DNA of 47,529 nt from Chitinophaga pinensis (GCA_945862385.1 CAMAXV010000003.1:220522-268050), one strand, 5' to 3'; numbered from the stretch's first letter, positions 35,600 to 44,422 are shown. The notes: generated by a model not told the origin, from the sequence alone. Numbers and translations are program-made.

Positions 35600-36392
35600 T
35601 ATTTAGTGATTTTATGTTATTCTTAGACAAAGTTAAGTAACGTTCTGCTTCCTTTAGCAATTTACTTTCAGGAAACCTGTCCTGGAAGTCTTCTACTTCA
35701 ATGATTACCTTGTTATATCGCTCTTCCTGTTTTTCGTCGATACTCATAGCGGCGAAACGAAAGAAAGCCTTGATTGCCATTAATTTATATTCATCTCCTT
35801 TAGGAGAATCAGGATAGTTATTGATTAGCGTAGTATATGCAAGTGCAGCAGCACGAAACTGCCCCACGTTAAAATAAAGCTGGGCAGATAAAAACTCTTT
35901 TACCTCAAGCTTAGCCTGACATTTTGAAATGATCTCTTCCGCCTCTTTATTGCGGGTAGATTCAGGATGCGTATTGATAAATACCTGAAACATGCCAATA
36001 GCCTTAATTGTATTGGATTGTTCAAGTTCTGGCTTGGGTGATTGCTTGTAAAAACAAAATGCCTGCATATACTCCATTTCCTCGGCTCTTGGATTATTGG
36101 CGAAAATCTCAATATAACCTTTAAACAGATTTTCCGCAGTAATATAATCTTTCAGGTTATAATGCGAGTATGCAAAACGATAAAAAAGATCCTCATGCTG
36201 AGGTGTGCCCTTGAATACAGGAAATAATTCCTCAAAGAGAACCTGTGCCTGACGAAACTCTTTTTTGTCGTAATAGGTGTTAGCCATTTTCAGCTTATAC
36301 TCAAAGTCTTTACTCTTAAGTACTTTACCGAATTTGGAACATCCTGTAAGAACTACAATAGTCAGCAAGAAAAATAGCTTATTCCATTTCAT
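35568..36392 (-). CDS. bamD: Outer membrane protein assembly factor BamD
   Basis: BamD is the lipoprotein partner of BamA in outer-membrane protein insertion. The 274-residue product has a lipobox (LTIVVLTGC) and tetratricopeptide repeats: KMANTYYDKKEFRQAQVLFEELFPVFKGTPQHEDLFYRFAYSHYNLKDY, then HPESTRNKEAEEII and NNYPDSPKGDEYKLM. Length is typical. It is first in the operon with rpoZ, DUF4835 and DUF4296. A TAACTTTG -7 element ends eight bases before the ATG, so the leader is very short. Confidence 0.93.
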   Translation of the reverse strand: MKWNKLFFLLTIVVLTGCSKFGKVLKSKDFEYKLKMANTYYDKKEFRQAQVLFEELFPVFKGTPQHEDLFYRFAYSHYNLKDYITAENLFKGYIEIFANNPRAEEMEYMQAFCFYKQSPKPELEQSNTIKAIGMFQVFINTHPESTRNKEAEEIISKCQAKLEVKEFLSAQLYFNVGQFRAAALAYTTLINNYPDSPKGDEYKLMAIKAFFRFAAMSIDEKQEERYNKVIIEVEDFQDRFPESKLLKEAERYLTLSKNNIKSLNNEQTSQAAGK

Positions 36393-36400
36393 GTGAGGTG

Positions 36401-36408
36401 CAAAGTTA
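36401..36408 (-). promoter_or_regulatory. bamD: -7 element for the bamD operon
   Basis: TAACTTTG on the minus strand fits TAnnTTTG and ends eight bases upstream of the bamD ATG. No exact -33 was seen. Confidence 0.5.
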
Positions 36409-36468
36409 AGCTTTTGTGTCTTATGCTAAGATACACTAACCATGTTTTTCTAATGGTTAATCTTGTCA

Positions 36469-36502
36469 TAAAAAAGAATGCCCTCCTATAAGGAAGGCAT
36501 TC
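36469..36502 (-). terminator. Terminator of the barrel-OmpA genes
   Basis: On the minus strand GAATGCCTTCC / GGAGGGCATTC pair with one G-T, followed by a run of Ts (36475-36469). It lies 20 bases after the OmpA gene stop and upstream of the bamD promoter, insulating the two operons. Confidence 0.88.
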
Positions 36503-36521
36503 AATGAATTATACAAAAATG

Positions 36522-37298
36522 TTACTTTTTTGTACTGAGATTTGGGTGAGGAGCAGGAACCGTATTTGGCTCACCGGTATTTTCACCTGTTGCACTCAAG
36601 TCGATAACATTGGCATCGCCCTCTGTTTGACCGTACTTGTTAATCAACCTGTCTGCAGCAATACCCTGCTGTTCTGAAAGGTAAGTAATGATTGCGTTTA
36701 CCCTATCCCAGCTCAGCTGCTGACTGGCTTTTGAAGCCTCGGCATAACCAGTAATGAATACTTTACATACCGGGTTGTTCTTCAGCCTGTCTGCAGTGGA
36801 AGCCAAAATACTTTCTGCATCTTTTGATAATTTAGCTGAACCCTTTGCAAAAGAGACACTTGGAATATTGCCCATGTTGCAGGTTGGAGGTGCTGGAGGA
36901 GGAATAAGTTTGCAGCATGGAGGTTCTGGACATTTACCTACGCCATTGACATCCACCGGCTGGCATTCACTTGGAGTAACCAACTGCTTGTCTTTGAAGT
37001 CTGGAACACCATCTCCATCTGTATCCTTGCTTACACCGTTTGAATTAACCGGAGCACCTGCAGGAGTGTTTGGTTCACGATCAAACTGATCCGTAACGCC
37101 ATCACCATCTGCATCATCCAAAACTACCTTTGGCATTTTCATGCGCTTGGGTGAATTAAGCTCAGAATAAACGAATTCGAGCGGATTTTTCCAGTAAAGA
37201 GGTTCAACTGACTTTGTTTTTTTCTGGGCAAATGTGTCCAGACCTGCGAGCAGGAAGATTCCCAGGAACAGGGCCGAGAGTATATTTTTAATTTTCAT
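36522..37298 (-). CDS. OmpA family protein with calcium-binding type repeats
   Basis: The 258-residue product has a signal peptide ending at DTFAQ, then thrombospondin type 3-like acidic repeats (DADGDGVTDQFD near 62 and DTDGDGVPDFKD near 92). A Cys-Pro linker (CPEPPCCKLIPPPAPPTC) leads to a C-terminal OmpA-like peptidoglycan-binding domain (CKVFITGYAEASKASQQLSWDRVNAIITYL). The domain is slightly divergent; the usual Asp and Arg of the binding site are only partly kept. It lacks a barrel; the preceding gene supplies one, and both probably form a single outer-membrane unit. Confidence 0.88.
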   Translation of the reverse strand: MKIKNILSALFLGIFLLAGLDTFAQKKTKSVEPLYWKNPLEFVYSELNSPKRMKMPKVVLDDADGDGVTDQFDREPNTPAGAPVNSNGVSKDTDGDGVPDFKDKQLVTPSECQPVDVNGVGKCPEPPCCKLIPPPAPPTCNMGNIPSVSFAKGSAKLSKDAESILASTADRLKNNPVCKVFITGYAEASKASQQLSWDRVNAIITYLSEQQGIAADRLINKYGQTEGDANVIDLSATGENTGEPNTVPAPHPNLSTKK

Positions 37299-37328
37299 AT
37301 ATAATGATTTGAAATACTGATGGTAAAA

Positions 37329-38297
37329 TTAGAATAAGTTAATATTGATGCCTATTGAAGTAAAGTTCAGGGCATCATTGCTGTTGGACAGAACTGCTTC
37401 ACCAAGTGGAGTTGCCTGATAACGCTGACCATCAAGCAAATCATCCTTTACAAAAGAAACCCTGTTTTCGATAGCCACATTAACCTTCTTGGAAATTTTG
37501 AATGCCATACCGAGTCCTGCAGTTTGTGAGAACCTGGCAGTCATACCAAAAGCCTTAGGAGCTTGTGTATTGGACTCACCAGCAGTTTCATATGTACCAT
37601 CAAGAAGTGCCTTTACCGCATTTTTTGTATCATTCCTTGTATCCCAAGTGCCATTGGGAATTCCATTGAAGCTGTACTTGGAACCACCTGCATTTTTGGC
37701 ATCAACCATGGTTTTATAAAATGTTGCTCCAACACCCAGAATTGCATACATGGCAAACTTAGGCTCTGCTTTGTGGAACCTGATATTGGTAAAATTGAAG
37801 ACACCTTGGATGCTCAAATCACTGACAGTAGTCTTGTGGTTCAGGAAAATTTTGTCAGTTGGCACATAATAGTTGCCCTGACCATCCTTTGTCCAGCCCT
37901 TATAACCGTTACTAGTCCAAGCAGTATTATTAATATAATTATTAGTCTCTTTCCAGTTCAAACCCTTGGCAGTACCGCGATAGAATTCACCTCTCACTGA
38001 GAAAAGGTATCCCAATGCTTTCCTTGCATGAACACCAAAACCAAAATTTGGTCTTACTGATGCAACATCACCAGCGATGGTTGGAGATCCTATTTTCAGT
38101 CCAAGCTCCCACTGGCTTCTTGGTTTTGCCGGAAAAATATACTGATTATTAAGAAACTCATTGTGCTGAGCCATTCTGGATGGTGGAATAAGCGATGAAT
38201 CTTTCCATTCATTGCCACCTTCAGTGGAACTTTGTGCCTGAGTAGTCATAACCAGGGCCAAAAGACCAAGGATTAGAGAACACTTTTTGATTGTCAT
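37329..38297 (-). CDS. Outer-membrane beta-barrel protein
   Basis: The 322-residue product has a signal peptide (TIKKCSLILGLLALVMTTQAQ) followed by amphipathic strands typical of an OmpA-like or porin barrel (WELGLKIGSPTIAGDV, FGFGVHARKALGYLFSVRGEFYRG, FAMYAILGVGATFY, VNVAIENRVSFV) ending in the aromatic C-terminal residue Phe expected of barrel proteins (INLF). It is 30 bases upstream of the OmpA-domain gene and shares its promoter, which has an exact consensus. The two together resemble a split OmpA. Confidence 0.85.
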   Translation of the reverse strand: MTIKKCSLILGLLALVMTTQAQSSTEGGNEWKDSSLIPPSRMAQHNEFLNNQYIFPAKPRSQWELGLKIGSPTIAGDVASVRPNFGFGVHARKALGYLFSVRGEFYRGTAKGLNWKETNNYINNTAWTSNGYKGWTKDGQGNYYVPTDKIFLNHKTTVSDLSIQGVFNFTNIRFHKAEPKFAMYAILGVGATFYKTMVDAKNAGGSKYSFNGIPNGTWDTRNDTKNAVKALLDGTYETAGESNTQAPKAFGMTARFSQTAGLGMAFKISKKVNVAIENRVSFVKDDLLDGQRYQATPLGEAVLSNSNDALNFTSIGININLF

Positions 38298-38350
38298 ACG
38301 ATGGAGTGTTGGTTTAGATTTAGATTTTTTACTTGAAAAACAAGTTCTTA

Positions 38351-38381
38351 CAAAAGTAGTGTTAATGTTTTAATTGTCAAA
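38351..38381 (-). promoter_or_regulatory. Bacteroidota promoter for the barrel-OmpA genes
   Basis: On the minus strand TTTG (38381-38378), 19 bases, then TACTTTTG (38358-38351): an exact match to TTTG-N19-TAnnTTTG. The leader would be about 48 bases and begins at or near the hairpin ACTTG / CAAGT (38331-38345). Confidence 0.8.
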
Positions 38382-38522
38382 TAAATATACTGCTTTTTAG
38401 CCTATTTTACGATAAATACTGATTAAAATCAAGTACTGCGAATGACTAAATATTAATTTCCGGGGCATGATTTGCCAATATCCACACTTACTTCACAATT
38501 AATTGTAATTTCGCACCCATTC

Positions 38523-39485
38523 ATGAATCCATCGCAATCCATTATAGCTGCAGAACTCAGGCAATTTGAAAGCCTTTTCAAAAATGCCGTTAAGAGTAAT
38601 GCACCAATGCTTGACAGGATTCTGAAATACATAGTCCGCACTAAAGGCAAGCAACTCAGACCCATGTTCGTGTTACTTGCAGCAGGCGTAAGCGGCGGGA
38701 TAAATGAAGTAACCTATAGGGCAGCTTCCGTTGTTGAATTGCTTCACACTGCAACACTGGTGCATGATGATGTTGTTGATGAGGCTTCTGAACGAAGGGG
38801 CTTTTTCTCCATATCAGCATTGTGGAAGAATAAGGCTTCGGTTCTTGTTGGGGATTATCTACTCGCCAAGGGCCTGTTACTTTCATTGGAAAATGGTGAT
38901 TTTAAGATTCTTGAAATTTTATCAGATGCAGTAAGAAAAATGAGTGAAGGTGAATTGCTGCAATTGGAGAAGGCAAGGCTTTTGAATATCAGGGAAAGTG
39001 ATTATTTCACCATCATCCAGAACAAAACTGCATCACTGCTGGCTTCTGCTTGTGCGGCAGGTGCCTATTCTGCCCGCCAGGATCTGGAGATTACAGAAAA
39101 GATGAGGTTGTTTGGTGAAAATACCGGAATCGCCTTTCAAATAAAAGATGATCTCTTTGACTATGGCGATGAAGATGTTGGAAAGCCCACTGGCAATGAC
39201 ATCCGGGAAAAAAAACTCACTTTGCCGTTGATTTTCACGCTTGATCAGGCAGATGCGAAAACGAGGAAATCATTAATTTACATCATCAGGAACAAATACA
39301 AAAGCAAAGCAGACATACAGCGAGTCATTGATACCGTTAAGGAAGCGGGTGGCATTAACTATGCCAGCAGAAAAATGGAAGAATACAAGAATAACGCGAT
39401 TTCCATCCTGCACACCCTTAATGAGAGCCCTGAACGAATGGCACTGGAAGAACTCGTGCGATATACTACGGAAAGGAGGAAATGA
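38523..39485 (+). CDS. Polyprenyl diphosphate synthase (IspB type)
   Basis: This trans-prenyltransferase makes the long-chain prenyl diphosphate for menaquinone side chains. The 320-residue product has RTKGKQLRPMFVLL, the first Asp-rich motif LVHDDVVDEASERRG (DDVVD at 82-86) and the second FQIKDDLFDYGDEDVGKPTGNDIREKKLTLPLI. The ATG at 38523 is used; the frame extends upstream to 38472 but adds no family sequence. It ends two bases before the recJ start. Confidence 0.92.
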   Translation: MNPSQSIIAAELRQFESLFKNAVKSNAPMLDRILKYIVRTKGKQLRPMFVLLAAGVSGGINEVTYRAASVVELLHTATLVHDDVVDEASERRGFFSISALWKNKASVLVGDYLLAKGLLLSLENGDFKILEILSDAVRKMSEGELLQLEKARLLNIRESDYFTIIQNKTASLLASACAAGAYSARQDLEITEKMRLFGENTGIAFQIKDDLFDYGDEDVGKPTGNDIREKKLTLPLIFTLDQADAKTRKSLIYIIRNKYKSKADIQRVIDTVKEAGGINYASRKMEEYKNNAISILHTLNESPERMALEELVRYTTERRK

Positions 39486-39486
39486 T

Positions 39487-41235
39487 ATGGAGGCGCAAAA
39501 AAAACGCTGGAAGGTAAAAGATCTGCCATTGGCGGAGTCTGCTACACTCAGGGAGGCCCTGAATATTCACCCGCTGATATGTGCCCTTTTATGGGACAGG
39601 GGAATTCGGACTTACGATGAAGCAAAATCGTATTTCAGACCTGGAGTTCCTGACCTGCATGACCCGTTTTTAATGAAAGATATGCAGGCAGCAGTCAACC
39701 GCATTTTGGCAGCCATTGATGCCCGGGAGAAGATTCTCATTTATGGAGATTATGATGTTGACGGAACCACTTCCGTTGCCATTGTATTCGACTTTCTACT
39801 GCAGATATATGACCCTGAAATGCTTGAATATTATATACCTAACCGATACCGGGAAGGTTATGGTCTTTCTTCACAAGGCATTGATTTTGCAGTTCTTCAT
39901 GGTCATAGTCTCATGATTCTGCTGGATTGTGGCATTAAATCTGTAGACCTGATTGCAAAAGCCAGAAGCCTGGGGATTGACACCATTATTTGTGACCACC
40001 ATTACCCCGGAGACTCTTTACCAGATGCAGTTGCAATTCTAAACCCAAAACAAAAGGAATGTAACTACCCTTATGCCGATCTCTGTGGTTGTGGTGTTGG
40101 ATTTAAACTAATTCAGGCTATCGCAATCTATCAAAAGCTGCCACAGGAAATATACCTGCCTTATCTAGAATTGGTTGCTACAGCAATTGCAGCTGATATT
40201 GTACCCATTACCGGAGAAAACAGAACACTTGCTTTTTTGGGCATTAAACAGGTTAATACTGCACCCTCAATCGGTATCAAAGCACTAATAGAGCTGTCCA
40301 GACCAGAAAAACAAATCCAGATATCTAACCTTGCTTTTATGATTGGTCCGCGTATCAATGCGGCTGGGAGAATGGATGACGCAAAGAAGGCTGTATCTTT
40401 ATTCATTGAAAAAGACCTGGAAAAAGCAAGGGCAATTGCCGGCATACTCCAGATTGACAATACTTCCCGCAAAGAAGCAGATGCTTCGATAACCATTGAG
40501 GCGCTGGATATGATTAAGCACGACCCTACCTACCTTTCAAAGAAATCTACTGTCGTTTTTTCATCTACCTGGCACAAAGGTGTAATTGGTATTGTTGCCA
40601 GCAGACTCATAGACAAATTTTACAGACCTACAGTGGTACTGACACAAAGTGGTGCATTACTTGCGGGCAGCGCCAGAAGCATTCCTGGTTTCAATATTCA
40701 TAACTGTCTGGAGAGATGTAGCGATCTGCTCGTGAGTTTCGGAGGACATTATTTTGCAGCGGGCATGACTTTGAAGCCTGAAAACCTGGATGCATTCTGC
40801 AACCGGTTTGAATCAATCGCACAGGAAGAGCTTACTTCAGATATGCTGATTCCTGAACTTACCATTGACGTTGAATTGGAACTGGGTGATATCTCCAATG
40901 CTTATTTCAATATCATCAATCAGATGGAGCCATTTGGACCAGAAAACCCCAAGCCGGTTTTTTGCATCCGAAACCTGACTAACCTTGGCTGCAAAATTGT
41001 TAAGGACGACCATGTGAGGTTTGAACTCGGGAAAGCTGGTTTCAGAATTAACGGAATAGGATTTAATATGGCTGAGCTATTCAAAACTTTGAATGAACCT
41101 AAACAATTGGACATAATTTGTACACTTGACGAAAATAATTACCGAGGGAATACCAGTATTCAGCTTCGTGTAATAGATTTTGATATTGCAGGAAAAAGAA
41201 GGGACCAGCTAATGCTGGTCCCGGAACATATTTAG
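39487..41235 (+). CDS. recJ: Single-stranded-DNA-specific exonuclease RecJ
   Basis: RecJ is the 5'-3' single-strand exonuclease of recombination and repair. The 582-residue product has the DHH-family motifs: ILIYGDYDVDGTTS (83-96), the second Asp in LLDCGIKS and CDHHYPGD, and DHHA1-type GGHYFAAGMTL near residue 420, followed by an OB-fold region. An unusually good Shine-Dalgarno (AGGAGG at 39475-39480) lies seven bases before the ATG, rare in this window, and the start follows the previous stop by two bases. A 9-base-pair hairpin lies near the end. Confidence 0.95.
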   Translation: MEAQKKRWKVKDLPLAESATLREALNIHPLICALLWDRGIRTYDEAKSYFRPGVPDLHDPFLMKDMQAAVNRILAAIDAREKILIYGDYDVDGTTSVAIVFDFLLQIYDPEMLEYYIPNRYREGYGLSSQGIDFAVLHGHSLMILLDCGIKSVDLIAKARSLGIDTIICDHHYPGDSLPDAVAILNPKQKECNYPYADLCGCGVGFKLIQAIAIYQKLPQEIYLPYLELVATAIAADIVPITGENRTLAFLGIKQVNTAPSIGIKALIELSRPEKQIQISNLAFMIGPRINAAGRMDDAKKAVSLFIEKDLEKARAIAGILQIDNTSRKEADASITIEALDMIKHDPTYLSKKSTVVFSSTWHKGVIGIVASRLIDKFYRPTVVLTQSGALLAGSARSIPGFNIHNCLERCSDLLVSFGGHYFAAGMTLKPENLDAFCNRFESIAQEELTSDMLIPELTIDVELELGDISNAYFNIINQMEPFGPENPKPVFCIRNLTNLGCKIVKDDHVRFELGKAGFRINGIGFNMAELFKTLNEPKQLDIICTLDENNYRGNTSIQLRVIDFDIAGKRRDQLMLVPEHI

Positions 41236-41263
41236 ATGTAAGGATTTACTCCCAATATTACTA

Positions 41264-43087
41264 TCATTTATCCTGCATCAAAGCTATACTTCTCGTGATA
41301 AATGTTGTGAGCTGACTGCCTTTCAACATGCCTTGTGACAATAAGGCAAGGTCTGCCAGATTCTGCACCTGCCTTTTTTGCTTATCCTCACTCTTTTCTT
41401 TCAGGATTTCACTGAATATGGCATGGTTTCCATTCACTGTCAGGGTAACTTCATCTGGCATACTGGCATAGAAACTGCCCATTGGTCCGCTCATCGCAGC
41501 CATATCTTTCATCCTACGCATGAATTCAGGCCTAGTTGCAATTACAGGGGGAGCATCAGTACTGAGACCCTTGATTTCAACCTGAACAGTTACATTATCT
41601 GCTTTATACTCAAATAGTTCTTTCAACTTTTCTTCCTCCTTTTCAGATAACACGGATTTGGAATCTTCCTGCTTGTCGATAAGGTTATCCGTTATATCAG
41701 CATCAACCCTTGTAAACTGAACATTATCCCACTTGGATTCAATCTGTCCGATAAATGAAGCGTCTACCAGTGTATCCATCTTCACAACTTTGTAGCCTCT
41801 GTCTGTTGCAGATTTAATGTAAGAATCCTGCTGAACCTGATCTGTGGCGTAAAGAATCACAATTTTACCATCTTTATTTTTCTGCAAAGTATCCGCAGCA
41901 GTCCTGTATTCTTCAAGGGTATAAAACTGACCGGAAACAGCATCCTGCATGATATGAAAGCGATCAGCCTTTTCACGGAATTTCTCATCAGTCATCATGC
42001 CATACTTAACAAACAGACCTAGACTCTCCCACTTTTCTTCAAAAGCCTGGCGCTCATTTCTGAAGATTTCATCCAGCTTGTCTGCCACTTTTTTGGTGAT
42101 GTGGTTGTTAATTTTCCTGACGTTTGGATCCCCCTGCAAATAACTTCGGCTTACATTCAGCGGAATATCCGGGGAATCTATGACACCCTGAAGCAGCATC
42201 AGAAATTCAGGAACGATGTCTTTCACTTCATCAGTTACAAAAACCTGGTTGGAATAAAGCTGGATTTTGTCTTTCTGGATCTCGTATGACTGCTTGATTT
42301 TAGGAAAATATAATATTCCGGTGAGTGTAAAGGGATAGTCAACATTGAGGTGTATCCAGAAAAGTGGTGTTTCATTAAAAGGATAAAGACTTTTATAAAA
42401 TTCTTCATAATCCTTTTTTTCGAGTTCTGCAGGCTTCTTAATCCAGGCAGGCTCTGTTACATTGATCTGTTTGTCTTCAAAAAAGATAGGTACGGGAAGA
42501 AACTTACAGAATTTCTCAAGGATGTTCTTGATTTTGAAAGCATCCAAAAACTCTTCACTTTCAGCATTGACATGCAAGGTTATAGAAGTTCCCCTCTCTT
42601 TTTTTTCAGATGGAACAAGTGTGAACTCCGGACTACCATCGCAAGACCAGATTACAGATTCACTGCCGGCCTTATAGGACAATGTTTCCAGCGTAACCTT
42701 TTCACTCACCATAAAACCACTGTAGAAACCCAACCCAAAATGTCCGATGATATTGGCCTCGTTCTGTCCCTTGTATTTTTCAAGAAACTCTTCTGCACTG
42801 GAGAATGCGACCTGGTTGATATATTTATCAACTTCTTCAGCTGTCATACCTATACCACGGTCACTGATTGTTATGGTTTTTGCTTCCTTATCCAGTAGAA
42901 CATCAATCCTCAACTCACCCAATTCCCCGGTAGCTTCTCCTGAAGAGGCATAAGTTTTAAGTTTCTGGGTTGCATCAACGGCATTGGCAATCAATTCACG
43001 TAAAAAAATGTCATGCTCACTGTAAAGGAATTTTTTGATAATCGGAAAAATATTCTCTGTTTGTACACGTATTTGTCCCTTTTGCAT
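41264..43087 (-). CDS. htpG: Molecular chaperone HtpG (Hsp90)
   Basis: HtpG is the bacterial Hsp90. The 607-residue product begins KGQIRVQTENIFPIIKKFLYSEHDIFLRELIANAVDATQKL. It has the ATP-lid and GHKL motifs DRGIGMTAEEVDKYINQVAFSSAEEF and GHFGLGFYSGFMV, then GTSITLHV. The middle domain has YLQGDPNVRKINNHITKKVADKL. The C-terminus ends in a short tail. Length is a little below the E. coli 624. It diverges from rpsF, and its upstream region has a sigma-54-like element (43125-43111). Confidence 0.96.
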   Translation of the reverse strand: MQKGQIRVQTENIFPIIKKFLYSEHDIFLRELIANAVDATQKLKTYASSGEATGELGELRIDVLLDKEAKTITISDRGIGMTAEEVDKYINQVAFSSAEEFLEKYKGQNEANIIGHFGLGFYSGFMVSEKVTLETLSYKAGSESVIWSCDGSPEFTLVPSEKKERGTSITLHVNAESEEFLDAFKIKNILEKFCKFLPVPIFFEDKQINVTEPAWIKKPAELEKKDYEEFYKSLYPFNETPLFWIHLNVDYPFTLTGILYFPKIKQSYEIQKDKIQLYSNQVFVTDEVKDIVPEFLMLLQGVIDSPDIPLNVSRSYLQGDPNVRKINNHITKKVADKLDEIFRNERQAFEEKWESLGLFVKYGMMTDEKFREKADRFHIMQDAVSGQFYTLEEYRTAADTLQKNKDGKIVILYATDQVQQDSYIKSATDRGYKVVKMDTLVDASFIGQIESKWDNVQFTRVDADITDNLIDKQEDSKSVLSEKEEEKLKELFEYKADNVTVQVEIKGLSTDAPPVIATRPEFMRRMKDMAAMSGPMGSFYASMPDEVTLTVNGNHAIFSEILKEKSEDKQKRQVQNLADLALLSQGMLKGSQLTTFITRSIALMQDK

Positions 43088-43110
43088 ATAAAAATATTTT
43101 CATGATTATG

Positions 43111-43125
43111 GCAAAATGAGTGCCA
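43111..43125 (-). promoter_or_regulatory. htpG: Sigma-54 (-24/-12) type promoter candidate for htpG
   Basis: On the minus strand TGGCAC-TCATT-TTGC matches the RpoN consensus exactly, with the GG and GC pairs the required 10 bases apart. The GC lies 24 bases upstream of the ATG, which places the start of transcription about a dozen bases before the gene. No TAnnTTTG -7 element is seen in this gap on the htpG strand. Confidence 0.5.
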
Positions 43126-43149
43126 GACTTAAAAAATGACAAGTTGACA

Positions 43150-43180
43150 TTGGAAAATTGCCAAATTAGTTGTACTTTTG
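43150..43180 (+). promoter_or_regulatory. rpsF: Bacteroidota promoter for rpsF-rpsR-rplI
   Basis: TTGG (43150-43153) and TACTTTTG (43173-43180) fit a -33/-7 pair; the TTG is spaced 20 bases from the -7. The rpsF ATG is at 43214. It is divergent from htpG. Confidence 0.65.
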
Positions 43181-43213
43181 CAACCCATTATCAATTAAAC
43201 AAATACAGGGTTT

Positions 43214-43570
43214 ATGCAAAATTATGAATTGATGGTGATTTTTACCCCTGTTCTGAGTGAGGACGAATTTAAGTCTGCTCAGAAGAAATATGTCGATTTT
43301 ATCACTGCTAGCGGTGGTTCACTCGTACATAGCAACCCCTGGGGGTTGAAATCACTGGCCTACCCCATCCAGAAGAAGACCACAGGTATTTACTGGGTCA
43401 TGGAATATGTAGCGCCATCCGACATGAATGAGAAGCTGAAAATTCAGCTCCTGCGTGACGAGCAGGTTCTCCGTCACATTGTGATCAAACTCGATAAGTA
43501 CGCCGTCGAGTACAACACAAGAAAGAGAAGTGGTGTATCTACAGGAAACGAAAAAGCAGTGGAGGGATAA
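43214..43570 (+). CDS. rpsF: 30S ribosomal protein S6
   Basis: S6 is a small-subunit protein that pairs with S18. The 118-residue product has [19 protein letters not shown] and [50 protein letters not shown], the standard S6 pattern. It is first in the S6-S18-L9 operon, with the spacing to rpsR of only four bases. ssb, which sits in this operon in many bacteria, is elsewhere in the window. Confidence 0.96.
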   Translation: MQNYELMVIFTPVLSEDEFKSAQKKYVDFITASGGSLVHSNPWGLKSLAYPIQKKTTGIYWVMEYVAPSDMNEKLKIQLLRDEQVLRHIVIKLDKYAVEYNTRKRSGVSTGNEKAVEG

Positions 43571-43574
43571 TACC

Positions 43575-43841
43575 ATGGCAAAAGCAAATGAAATCAAGTA
43601 CCTGACGGCCATCAAAACCGAAAAACCTCGGAAGAAATTTTGTAGGTTTAAAAAGTATGGTATCCGTTACATTGACTACAAAGATGCCGAATTTCTCAAG
43701 AAGTTTCTGAATGAGCAGGGTAAGATGTTGCCACGCCGTATCACAGGAAACTCTTTGAAGTATCAGCGTAAGGTATCTGAGGCAATAAAGCGTGCACGTC
43801 AGATGGCATTGTTACCTTATGTAACAGACTTGCTGAAATAG
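43575..43841 (+). CDS. rpsR: 30S ribosomal protein S18
   Basis: S18 binds S6 on the small subunit. The 88-residue product has [64 protein letters not shown], the hallmark pattern. A single Cys is left of the zinc-type set found in some species. The ATG at 43575 is used; an upstream in-frame start at 43530 would overlap rpsF. Confidence 0.97.
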   Translation: MAKANEIKYLTAIKTEKPRKKFCRFKKYGIRYIDYKDAEFLKKFLNEQGKMLPRRITGNSLKYQRKVSEAIKRARQMALLPYVTDLLK

Positions 43842-43911
43842 TTTTCACCTAATCACCCTAAGGGGTGTGACAGTCTCGGTTAAATGGGATTGGTACACAA
43901 AAAAATCAATT

Positions 43912-44358
43912 ATGCAGATTATTTTAATTCAAGATGTAAACAACCTGGGTGGCGCTAATGAAGTTGTCACTGTTAGGAATGGTTACGCCCGTAATTTTCT
44001 CATCCCCCAGAAGATGGCAGTTGAAGCGTCTTCTTCCAATTTAAAGCAATTGGAAGAGCGTCTGAAGCAAATCAGGAAGAAGGAAGAAAAAATGCTCGCA
44101 GAAATCAATAAAGTTATTGCCGCACTGCAGGAAGGTTCAATTTCAATTGGTGCTAAAACCGGAACTACAGGAAAAATATTCGGAAGCATCACTACAGTCC
44201 AGATTGCTAAAGCTGTACGCGAGCAAAAAGGCTATGAAATTGATCGCCGCAGAATTCACCTCTTAGATGAAATCAAAGAGATTGGTTTATATAAGGCAAA
44301 AGTTGATTTTGGCAACGGCAACGAAGCTGAAATAGCTATGGAGATAGTTGCAGAATAG
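43912..44358 (+). CDS. rplI: 50S ribosomal protein L9
   Basis: L9 is the elongated large-subunit protein at the base of L1. The 148-residue product has MQIILIQDVNNLGGANEVVTVRNGYARNFLIPQKMAVEAS, a long linker helix (LKQLEERLKQIRKKEEKMLAEINKV) and a C-terminal domain with GSITTVQIAKAV. The ATG at 43912 is preferred; the frame extends to 43867 but that adds no family sequence. A strong terminator follows. Confidence 0.96.
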   Translation: MQIILIQDVNNLGGANEVVTVRNGYARNFLIPQKMAVEASSSNLKQLEERLKQIRKKEEKMLAEINKVIAALQEGSISIGAKTGTTGKIFGSITTVQIAKAVREQKGYEIDRRRIHLLDEIKEIGLYKAKVDFGNGNEAEIAMEIVAE

Positions 44359-44378
44359 CAACTTTCCTATATAATTTT

Positions 44379-44408
44379 AAAGCCCCCTGTTTCCAGGGGG
44401 CTTTTTTT
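44379..44408 (+). terminator. Terminator after rplI
   Basis: AAAGCCCCCTG / CAGGGGGCTTT forms a perfect 11-base-pair stem with a four-base loop and a run of Ts. It ends the ribosomal operon 14 bases before the next ATG. Confidence 0.95.
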
Positions 44409-44422
44409 ATTTAGCTTACCAG

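Noticed and set aside
36522-37298. Lipoprotein Pal instead of OmpA-domain protein
   Set aside because: The signal peptide has no lipobox Cys; it is cleaved at AQ.
42350-42898. 182-codon frame opposite htpG
   Set aside because: Antisense to the well-supported htpG; Phe-, Cys- and Lys-rich shadow composition and no family.
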